Below are positions 25,501 to 37,500 of a stretch of 64,000 nucleotides of DNA, piece by piece. How positions within the stretch are numbered: position 1 is the first letter of the stretch; every line of letters begins with the position of its first letter. The position numbers and the translations under genes are program-made. Source of the DNA: Achatina immaculata. Lineage: Eukaryota > Mollusca > Gastropoda > Stylommatophora > Achatinidae. The stretch covers positions 5,003,062 to 5,067,061 of the forward strand of contig CM019700.1 of assembly GCA_009760885.1 (NCBI GenBank), written 5' to 3'. The notes under the pieces are model-generated. The model did no database searches. It worked only from the letters and a program-made list of their open reading frames with translations, and was not told the origin of the DNA.

Positions 25501-28500
25501 AGGACATTCTGCTCATAGTTCCAGGAAGACAGGACAAGAAGAGCAAGAACAAGCCCTTTTTTTATTTTTAAAAGACTAATACTGAGAGTGACAGCATAGG
25601 TTGCATAACTTCATATTGTTCATTTTACTCAATCCATTTTTAGCGAAAAAGTCTTTTCTTGTATATTTCAGAAAGCATATGAAACTTGGTCTTTCTGTAC
25701 AGGCATAATTTAATCTTTGCTGAATCCACCCATCATTTTACATATTACATCTTACATCCTTCCCACGCCATTAAACATCATGTAGGGCTCACGTGGTAGT
25801 TTGCCAAGTTTTTTTGGTCTTGACCATCTTCTTCTTCTTCTTCATACACATTGTTTGTCTATATCTTCAGTCCTGTCTCTTGGATAAATTTCACTGTTTT
25901 TTTGTAATTCATGTATGGAACCGTATAGCTTATTTTCTTTAGTGGTTTCACTGAGCCAGTAATTACACCTCAGTGTCTCATAGTTTGTGCAATTCTGGAG
26001 GATACGTCCCACAATTTGGGGCACCTGTGCACAAGTACAAAGATTAGTAGTACCAATCTTATACATATGACTTCGGAGTCGGCTGTGTCCTGTTCAGAGA
26101 TGGAAAATGGTGACTTGTTCCTTTCTGTTTAGCATGTGATAGTCATCATGTGGTGGTGTTTGTGGCTTCCTGTAGGTTTTTATCATGCTTTTCTTCTGAT
26201 AAAGGTGATCGGTATGTCTGGTTGCTCCATTTCAGTGCCATCTTTGGCCAGATGGTCAGCTTTCTCATTGCCTGGTATCCCACAGTGGGAGGGAATCCAC
26301 TGCAAGGTGACCCTGTGTTGTGAGCCAATTTTTTTGACAAGGCATCCTTAAGGTCTGGTAGTTTGTTGCACTGAAGAGCTTCCAGTACTGATCTTGCATC
26401 TGTGAGAGTTACTATGGGGCATGTATCAATTGTCTTTGACCATAAGTCCATGTATATTCTTGGCTGGCTATCAACTAAACCCAGGATGTCCTGTGGTGTC
26501 TTTCAAATCAGCAACAAATTCTCTCCGCCCCTCATGGTCTACGGCCAGTCTTTGTGTTGTCCCTCAGCTATGCTGCATGGTACTCATTTCTGCTTCTACA
26601 GTTCTCCGCCAGACGCACACTGGTCAGCATCTTCTTTTTCCCCCCTCTCGGGTGTCCATCTCATGGCTTTTTAGCAATGCTGCTGGGGTCTCTTCGGAGT
26701 ACATGACCAGTCCAGCATTTTTGTGTGTGTTTTTGTGACATGCATATCTTCTAGTTCACATTGAACAAGTAGGCCTCTATTATTTGTTGTTTGTGGGCCA
26801 GTAAATTTTCTGAGGCAGGTTGTGTGTAACAAGAATAATGTGCTCATTTCCTTTTCCTCTGCTGAATAAACTTTGTATTTCCACTTTTCTGAAGTTTAAC
26901 TTTTATCTGTCTCTGATGAAGAGAAACGTGAGTTTCATTGCTGGTTCATGGTTATTTATGAATGCAGATTCAAATTAATTCAATGCGTTCCTGACTGGAT
27001 ATGGCTAACTACTATGAAAGTAATTAGTGCATTTAGCACTCATGCATAGGACAGTTGTTCAAGCTCAACCAGAGGTGCCCTGATTACCCAGTATTAGAAA
27101 TAGGTACCTAGCATCTTGTGGGCATGAGGAAGGAAGAGTGGCAAACATGGTAAAGGTAATCCTGTCAGGCCTTAGAGGCACAGAGGGATATGGTGTTAGT
27201 GGCTATATAGTCCTTGACCTGTCAGCACACTAGAGGGTGATATGATCAGTATCATGCCTGGCCGCCTTTCCTTCCCCAACTCCAGAAGAAGTCGGGTACC
27301 AGTTTCTACAGCTGGGGTGACTAGGGTGCCTCTAGCCGGATTTGAACGCCTGACCTTTGCCGTGAGAGACCAGTGCACTAACCACTTCACCACTCAGACA
27401 CCCACTTGGCACTGATCATATTCTCCTCTAGTGTATCATTAGATCAGGGAACAAATGGTCTCTGTTACCATATTCCTAAGTGACTCTACACCATGATAGA
27501 ACTTTGTCTTTTATATATATATATATTTGGGGGTGAAGACTGTCCATTTTGGAAGTCACTGACACACAGCTGACATGCCAGTGTCAGAGTTGGCAAATCA
27601 TAGCTGACAAGACCATATCCCACCTCTTCATTGGTGCCCCCAGTAACAGGTCAAGGGTAGCCTGGCTAACGGGACAGGGATTGCCATAAGTGCCCATGGT
27701 GGTGGAGTCTGCTAAAGAAGTATTGCACACCCCCTGCTTTTTAGCTGCACTCCAGAACTGAAAAAAATAACTGCCATAACCCGCTCCCACTCTGATTTGA
27801 TGCTGTGGCTAAACACCTTCACAGCATCGGCCACAAAGAGCACCAAATCATAGCTCCAGGGAGATACAAGACAAGACATATACACATTTTTGGTTGATAA
27901 TTTGAAGCATTTTTAATAAGATGTTCAGTGAGAGAAAATGTGAAAATAGTGGTAAACCCCTTGAAAATTGTTCATATATATTCTGTATATAAAGAAAGAG
28001 ATAAGAGATGCTATGCTTAATACAGGGTGGCACACGAAAAAAACCACCCACCTTTTCAGGCAGATGAAGAGAGCAGGCAGCTTTTTGTGTGCCACCCTGT
28101 ATATTGTATTAAATATGTGCATTGCCTTCTTTGTCATATACAGGGTGTTCCATAAGTAACTGTGCACTAACCCAGTATCAATTCCAATATCGTAGTGATA
28201 TCTTAATGTTTGCAGTATCTAGCCACATCTACCTGCCGCAGTCACTAAGATATCACTACTATACCTTTCAATGTTGATGGACAAGCAGACTTCTTGATAG
28301 GGCTTGACAACTTCATCTTCTTTTATCTCCCTGGAACTATGAACTGGTGTTCTTTGTGACTGATGCAATGAAGGTGTTGATGCACAGCACTTATGTCAGA
28401 CTGGGGGCAGGTTATGGTGGCCATTTTTTGTTCAGCACCTGATTGGAGGTACCAAGCAGAGATTGTGTGCGGTACTCCAGTACCATGAAGACAATGTGCA

Positions 28501-31500
28501 ATCCTCGCCCCATTAACTGGGCTAGGCATGTTACTGGGAGTGTGAGTGGAAAAGTGGGACAGGAACTTGGTTGGCCTGATACTGGGAGTACCAATGGAAA
28601 GGAGGGACAAGGTTTTAGTCAGCTATGGCTCACCAACTCTGATGTCAGCATGTCAGCTATGGCTCACCAACTCTGATGCCAGCATGTCAGCTATGGCTCA
28701 CCAACTCTGATGCCAGCATGTCAGCTATGGCTCACCAACTCTGATGCCAGCATGTCAGCTATGGCTCACCAACCCTGATACTGTCATGTTAGCTATGGCT
28801 CACCAACCCTGATACTGTCATGTCAGCTATGGCTCACCAACTCTGATACTGTCATGTCAGCTATGAGTCACTGACTGCTAAATGACATAGTGTCTTTGCC
28901 TCCAGTTTGCTTCATATAAGGTCATATTTAACATATCTGTTATGTCATCCATCCACCATACGATATCATAAAGTTTAACAAAATCCTTCCATTACAAAAT
29001 GTCGTTACAGGGAGCTACTATCTACCTCAACGAGCACACAGGATGTGTGGAAATTGCCAGAGTTCTACATGGTGGGGCAGCGCACAGAAGTGGTTAGTGT
29101 TACCAGATTAAAAGTTATAGTTGTAGACATGTACATGTAGATAAATAAAGAACTCTTTAAATTCTGCATTCCAAATGATTCAGTGTTATATGATGGCATA
29201 AAGTTTAATTTTTTTTTCCCATATGCCCACTTTGAGCTTGTGTTTAATCCCAAAATACACATGCCTGATTTTCATGGACAACCATGTGTGCAGAGAGCAC
29301 TGGTGTTTTTCTTTTTGGCTTGCAAGCAGGATATCTTATTTTTATAAGAATATCCAGAAAAAAGGAGATGGACATATGTTGGTCAGAGAATCCCAAAACG
29401 AGCTATCAAGTGGAACATAACAGGCTAAAGAAAAAGAGGTTGACCATGTGAAACTCTAAAGAGGACATTGCTAAAAGAAGCCAATTTAACTGACATAAAA
29501 TTCCTTGATGAGGTTGAAAAGCTCGCTGAAAATAGGAAAATTTGACAAACTACCATGCGACCCTTATGTGACATTTAATGACACTGGAAGGATGTAAGAA
29601 ATGTAAGAAAACAGGTATCTTATTTCAACAGTCAGTTTTCTGAAGCATAAGGTGTCAGGTACCCATTTTAACAGTTGGAGTTACTGGAGCAAAATGGTAT
29701 AGGGCATGAGATTCACTACCTTAATGTGAGAACGGATGAACACCCGAGGGAAAAAAAGAAAGGTGCCAACCAAAGACTACCATGTGGAGAAATGTAGAAG
29801 CAGAGACAAGTAGCATGCAGCACAGCTGTGGCATAGTGCAAAGGCTGACTACATACTGTGAAAAGTGGAGAGAATTTGTTGCTGCTCTGCAAGATCTCAC
29901 AAAGCATGCTGGACAGTGATTGCTTAGCCTGTCATCATTGAAGGACATGGTTGGATGGAAATGAGAACAGCCATTTCTTAGGGTTGTACTCCTTCTGTGC
30001 TCTTTAATTTGTGTGTTTGTCTGAGTGAGTGGGTAGCAGGATGGGATACTTCAGAGATTACAATTTTGGAAAAAGAGGAAATGTATTTTCTGTCACTCCA
30101 ATCCAGATAATGGAGATGACTCCTAGATTCTTATAAAATCTGAAGACCCAGTTCTTAAAAAGTTATTTTTAGATATGTGTGAACATCTAGTTCCAAAGAA
30201 CAGTGTTTTATATAAAATTATATCTTTTCATATTGAGTTTTGTTGTGATTTATTAATATTATTATTATTATTGTTATGTGCCATGTTGGATAGCATTGGC
30301 AGTTATGCTTCTTGATCTTGTGCAATCCTTAATGTTTCCTATCAGTTCAAATGCTTTTCTTTTTCCTTGCCACTTGGTCAGCCCACTGAAATATTTTTTC
30401 TCTTGGCCTTTCTCTTTTCCTTTTTCCCTTGAATTTTCCAGTCACTACTAATTTCTGTAACTTACATCTTCTCATGACATGTTCAAGAAATTTTGACTGT
30501 TTTTTTTTAATGAAGCATAAGGGAATGATGGTATGACAGTGGATTCACTTTGCATTTTGTATATGGTTATCTTCTACCAGACTTTGTCTAAAGAGGCTAG
30601 TCCATAAGGCAGTGGGGTACCTGTTTTGATGTGATGCTGTTGTGAAGTAGGAAAGAGTACTTTGCACATCAGTCAGTCATTTGCACGTCCCTTGCGGAAC
30701 TTTGCTTCCCTAACAGCTCTCTTGTAGGGCTCTTGGTTGTAAGCAAGATGGCCTGCTGCTGATGCATTCATTTGCAGATTATCAACGATATTTTTGCACA
30801 TCATATGTTGAAAAAAAAAAAAACCAGGATCACCATGACCATGTCAATTGAAACATGAAGGCCTGTAAATTACATGCTGACAGGTTAACATCATTGCTGT
30901 TTGGAAAATTCAAAAGTGCTCCAACCTTCTCCTGTAAAAAAGAGGATCTGGCTATTCGGAAAATTCAAGAGTACTCCAATCTTCTCCTGTAAAAAAGAGG
31001 ATCTCAGCACAGTCCATGCTCTCCATAATACTAGCAAGAACCAGTATATGACAAACAGTGAAATTAACTGAAATTAACATGTGTTAATTTTACCAGGTCT
31101 GCTAAGTGCAGGAGATGAAATTCATGAAATTAATGGAGAACCAGTTAAAGGATTGGACCCTGATAGAATTGTAGCCATGCTAGTAAGTATTTTGTGTTTC
31201 TGTCAGAAATTGTGCCATATCATCATCCGTGCTTCTTTTTATGTTAAAGATTTTTTAAAAATTAAAATCCCTGTTTCCCTGTCATCAAAGCATATTAGGG
31301 ATACATTGTTAGGCCCATATTTCCAGGCCCATCAGCAAACATGAAAATGTGATGTGGTCAGTATCACGCCTGGCCCCTGACTTTTAACTTCTCAGATTTC
31401 TCTGGTACCAATTTTTAGAGGCCGAGTGGAAGCCCAGGCCCTTTTTGGTGTGGTGGTACCAGAAAAAGTCCTGCTGCTGGGACTTGAACCCAGTACCACT

Positions 31501-34500
31501 GGATTAGCAGAGCTATTTTTTGTGTCATGAAAGCAAAACTCATGTATTAATTCTTTTTGTTCTTGTTCCATCCTTCTAGAACTGTGAGCAGAATGCTTTT
31601 TTTTGCTGTCAGTGTGGTGGTACTTGTACTTGTATGAACTCCCTGTAACTGTGAGATGTTGTTCTTTGCAGCCAATGCTGTAGAGGTGTTGAGGCACAGC
31701 ATCGTATCGGCTGGGAGCGGGTTATATGTCAGCTACTTTTTCAGTCCCGGAGTACAGCTAAAAAGCAGGGGGGGGGGTGTGTGCAGTGCTTCTTTAGCAG
31801 ACTCCACCACCATGGGGACTATGGAAATCCCTGTCGCGTTAGCCAGGATAGGCCTTTTACTGGGGGTACAACGGAAAGGTGGGACAGGATCTTGGTCAGC
31901 TATAGTTTGCTAACCCTGACGCTGGCATATCAGCTGTGGGTGGCTGATTGTCTCAACGGACAAGTGCCTTCACCCCCCATTGTGGTGGTATTAAACCATA
32001 TGCATTGTGTCAGTTGGGAAGTGGGTTACAGTGGTTAGTTTGCACTCTCAGAGTGGAACTAAGAAAGAGAAGAAGTGCAGGGGCTTCTCAAAAGAGTCCA
32101 CGACCATGGGGATCATATATATATCTCTGCCCTGATTGCCAGACTGATCCTGTTATTGGTACCACCAATGGAGAACTGAGAGCGGGTTCTGCCTGCTATA
32201 TTTTTCTGGCCGTGACAACTGTTCAGCCAGTCCAGCTCAGTCGACTTTGCTCACACATATATTGCAATACACACTAATAACTGATTATTGTTTCCAAGTC
32301 TGCTTATAAAACATTGAATAAATGAGTAGACATGTGGTTTATGCACAGATGTCTCATATCTGTGGTTGAGGGTTTATCTCTGACTTCACAATGCTTTGGT
32401 CAACTCACATGTCTGCTCTTGGAGTTGAGAAAGAAAGGATGTGAGGCATGAATCTAACTACATCACATTCAGATGTGCCAACAAGTTAAGAAAAATACAG
32501 GCAACTACACCATCCCTGCATGCCTCAGTAACACGGAATAGTGCTATTTGTTATTGTCATATTACCCATATTAAGATGTTTAACACTTGGTTGTAATCTA
32601 TAAGATATAAAGAATTCAATGCATGGCATACATTCCCTATGTACAAGCTATTTTACTACGATTTACTGCACTTATGGGTGTGTAAAAGGGAGCAGAGACA
32701 CTGGCAGTCAGCAACCCATAACTGACATGCTGGCATCAGAGTTGGTGAGCCATAGATGACATGCTGGCATCAGAGTTGGTGAGCCATAGATGACATGCTG
32801 GCATCAGAGTTGGTGAGCCATAGATGACATGCTGGCATCAGAGTTGGTGAGCCATAGCTGACATGCTGGCATCAGAGTTGGTGAGCCATAGCTGACCAAA
32901 ACCTTGTCCCTCCTTTCCATTGGTACTCCTAGTATCAGGCTTTGCCTGGCTAATGGAGCAAGGATCACCTTGGTGTCCATGGTGGTGGATTCTGCTAAAG
33001 AAGTATTGCACATCCCCTCCTTTTTAGTTGGACTCAGGAACTGAAAAAATAGCTACTGTGACCCTCTCCCAAGCTGACACACTGCTGTGGCTCAACACTT
33101 CCACTGCATTGACCGCAAAGAACATCAGCTCACAGTTCCAGAGAGTTTGAAGAGAAAGTTTAAAAAAAAATTACAAATAAAATAGTTGTGTCTATATGGT
33201 TTTATTGTGCTTTTTTATAGAGTAAAATTTTGAACTACTGTATAGGCTAAATATAGGCATCATATCATTTTTCTGTAAAGAAAACATGGTGAATATGCTT
33301 ATTATAAAGTTTCTCATTTGGTCTTATCATTGGAGAGATAGGATTCTGATTTGTAAATTCAGAGTTTTACTCACAGATTTATTACCTGACTCTGGCATTC
33401 TCAGTCAGGAAAGAAATCTGACTGATAGAACCACACATATTTATGTCCTGAGTCAGGGAATAAATCATAAAGATTTCCTACTAGTAAACTCTTTCAGTCA
33501 TTTTGCATATCTCAGCAGCTACATAGACCAGGATGGTGACACCAGAAAGGAAGTTGGAATTCAAATTGCAAAAGCAGCATTGACCTTCAAGAATATTGAG
33601 AACATATGACATTCAAAAGTTATAAGCATGAAAACCAAGTTAAGATTATTCAATTCAAATGTAATATCCACCTCATGCGAAACCTGGAAAACAACTAAAG
33701 AAATAGAAAACAAATGCCTAAGGAAAATATTCAATATCAAGTGGAACGAATTCAAGAACAACACAGAGAAAAGACAGATGAGCAAACAACAACTTACCTC
33801 ATGGGTGATCAGAAAAAAAAGATGGACATATGTCGGTCATGTGATGAGAAGGAACAATCAGAGGATCCCCAAACAAGCTCTCAAGTGAAACACAACAGGC
33901 TGAAGAAAAAGAGGTTGACCATGTGAAACTCTAAAAAGGACATTGTTAAGAGAGACCAGTTCATTGGGCAAAGCATCCCTTGATGAGATTGAAAAACTCG
34001 CCAAAAACAGGAAATCTTGATGAACTATGATGCAGGGCCTATGTGATGTTTAGCGGCATGGGAAGGATGTAAGATGTAAGAAACTCTTTCAGTAAAATCC
34101 TACTGTAGGTTTGAGACATCTCTGAAGCAGGGAAAACTGTTACATTTATCTTGATGGCCACCCTTTATTTTAATATTCTCTCTTCTGCCAAATGCATGTG
34201 TTTCTCTTAATTTTTTTTTTAAACGACGAAAACAACAGGCCATGACCCGGTGATATTGCAAACTGGGTCCGCCCGTAATGAAATGTGGACCATGCCCCGA
34301 GCATTCAGTGTGCAGGGCAGGCTTCGAACATCTCATTTGTTCCAAAATAATGATCAAAGTGTAGATACTACAGAGCGCAGAACTACACTTTGATGTTAGC
34401 CAAAAGAGAATTCTTTTTTTTTTAAGACGATGAAAACAGCAGGCTGTGACCCGGTGGTACTGCAAACCGGGTCCACCCACAACGAGATGTGGACCATGCC

Positions 34501-37500
34501 CCCAGCATTCAATGTGCAGGGCAGGCCTCATACATCTCATTTAGTTAACAAAATAACGACGCTTTTCTTTAACCAAAGGGCATGTTGATCAGGGTACCTG
34601 CCAAGAGGACACTTTGACCTCAGCCACTCTGATCTTAGCCAAAAGGCCGAGTCTGTCCGAGTCTTCAGGACACATTTCCTCTTTGAATTATTTGCAATTC
34701 ATCAAGGATGTTGTGTCTGTGTCAGTTTTGTCTTAGTGTCTAACGTATAAATTACACACAACTTTCAGCTGCAATTCTTGATATCTAGTTGCCTTTTTGT
34801 CATTTCTTGGTGTCTGTATAAAATCTTTTTGGTTTTTTTTTTTTTGAAAGCATCAGTTTTTCACCCAGTGGTCATTGCTAAACTAGCATAAACCTGTGCT
34901 GTCCAAGAAGTCTACTTGAACATGGATGAAAGATAAAGTTATATCCCTTGACATTTGCATGAAAACAGAGACGTGAAGCATTAGTAACTTCACATTTCTA
35001 GACCACTACAGCATTTGAGGTAGAGAGGCCTGAACCTGTCCTTGCTGCCTTTGTTTTCCTATGGAAATCCCTGGTACCCATTTCTTGAGTCTGGCTTGAT
35101 TCTGGTGCCAGTCAGTTGAAAAAAAAAAGTCCACCCAAGTGCAAAATCAAACCAGGAACTTTCAGGTCAGCAGACAAATGCACTAAGCACTACACCACCG
35201 TGATGTAGTTTAAAGAAAAGATATTTTAAACCAACTGAGTCACATATCTGTGCAAGGAGCTAAGTGCTGAAAATTCTGAAGTATATTTTTTCACAATCAT
35301 AAATCTTATGGTCTTATGGTGTTCTTATGGTATGAACATCTAATAATCTTATGCCTTGTGTTGTATTGTCTTGTCTCCCTGGAACAACAAGCTGACATTC
35401 TTTGCAGGTGATGCATTGAAGGTATTGAGCACAGCCGGTTTGGGAGCGGGTTATTGCAGCTGTTTGTTCAGTCCCTGAGCACAGCTAAAAAGCATGGGGG
35501 GAGGTGTGTAATATTTCTTTAGCAGACTCAACCGCATCAGGGAGTATGGCAATCCCCGCCCCATTAGCCAGGCTAGGCCTATTACTGGGGGTCACCAATG
35601 AAGAGGTGGGACAGGGTCTTGGTCAACTCTGGTTTGCAGACTCTGATGCTACCATGTCAGTGCCAAAACAGAAAGCATCTTTGCCCCCATCTGGTAATTT
35701 AAAAAAAATAACATGTATTTCAGTTTATGTTGATGTATCTTATATACTTGTATTTTCATTTAACATTGTACTTTTCAGATATTATAGTTAGGCATTTTTA
35801 GACACATTGTTTCTTTTCTTAATTTTTATAGTCCGAAGTGTCTGGTTCTGTCACCTTGAAACTAGTGCCTTGTATGAAAACCAACGTAGGTCGCAAAACA
35901 CAGGTAAGGTACATCTAAGTCTAGTTAGTCTTTTCTTCTTCTTTATACATGCTTTTAATCTATATCTGCGGCTCTGTCTGAATAAACTGGACTGTTTTAT
36001 TGTAACTCCTATTTAGAACTGTAGAGTTTAGCCTCTTGGAGTCATGTCATTGGGCCAGTAGGTGCATTTTAGTGTTTCATAGATGGTCCAGTTATAGAGA
36101 ATGTGTTTTTACAGTTTGAATGTGTGCATGCGTGAAAGGAGCCTTGCTAATTAATTTCGTTCCCTCTTATGGTGTTTGAAAACTGAGATCTACCCTTCAA
36201 GAAAAATGTTTGCACTGTTGTTGAATACTGCAAACTGCTTGTTTAACATGCCAAATTCCAGTCACATTTAATATGACTAAAACATTAATTTGACAGCAGT
36301 GTTGAGCAATTTCAAAGAAATATTTAAGTTTTTGAAATTTTGCTGTTTAATTTTTCTTTCAGATATAAATATTCAGATTTTATCATTTAATGGGTGAAAT
36401 CAAATTTGAATAAAATAGTCTGAAAAACTCGATAATAAACTGTTTTTTAATTGTATTTGTTTCAGATGAAAGTACGTTGCCTGTTTACTTTTGATCCAGA
36501 GACAGATGAACATATACCATGTAGAGAGGCAGGACTTGCCTTCAAGGTCAGTTCAGTCACAATTTAAAGACTTCATATCTACATTTAAAGACTTCATATC
36601 TACATTTAAAGACTTCATTTCTACATTTGTGTTATTTGAAAAAGTTGAATCATATTTTTATATGTCTGTATTTTTAACTCTTTCCGTGCCTTTGGACATT
36701 ATAATGACGCTTCCGGTTTCCCATTGCTTACCAATGGTCATTATAATGATCATTGGTTTGTTTCAATAAAACAACTGGTGTAACATTTAGATTGTACATA
36801 TTTCGTCCGCGATTCTGGTGACACTTTTCAAAATGGCGAAAGAGTGCCTAGTTACGAGCGATGCCGAGTGAGAAAAAGGATGAGAAGCATGGAAATTGTT
36901 CAATTTTTGACGATGTAGATAGGGGTATGGACATAGCCTATGGCCACCCTGCTGCTCTTGAATGTATTCCAAGTAGATCTAAACATATTTAGATGACTGG
37001 AGAAGTAGTTAGGAATAGTTAGGACATTCATAGTAGTTCAGACATTCATTCAGCGAGAATGCAACACGGAATCACAATATGAGATCGACAAGTAGATCTA
37101 CACATCTCAGATGGTAAGTAGTGGTAAGTAGTGCAGATCTAGACCTTGCCGATGGTGAGCTGGCCACAATCAGTGTCTAAAAACATCACATTACTTCTTT
37201 TTTCCTTAAAAACTCTGCATTTATGAAATTTTCATTCATTTAGCTATACTTTGAAACATATTAAGTATACGGAAGTACATGGAAATACTGTTTTCCATTC
37301 CATTTTATAACTGTACCCCCTAACATATCAAGACCCGCGCTTTTACTCTGGTAAGCAACTGAACGTCCACTTTTCTTACTATGGCACGGAAAGAGTTAAC
37401 TCTTTGGGTATTTGGACACGCGTCCTGCGTGGTTGTATCCCTATTACGAAATACTTATAGACGCGAGGCGCGATGATGGTTTGTAGCTCTCTAATTTTGA

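Noticed and set aside
34625..34655. Functional U2 snRNA gene
   Set aside because: Only short blocks match, the middle is unlike U2, and each unit ends in an A-run, so it is a retroposed copy.
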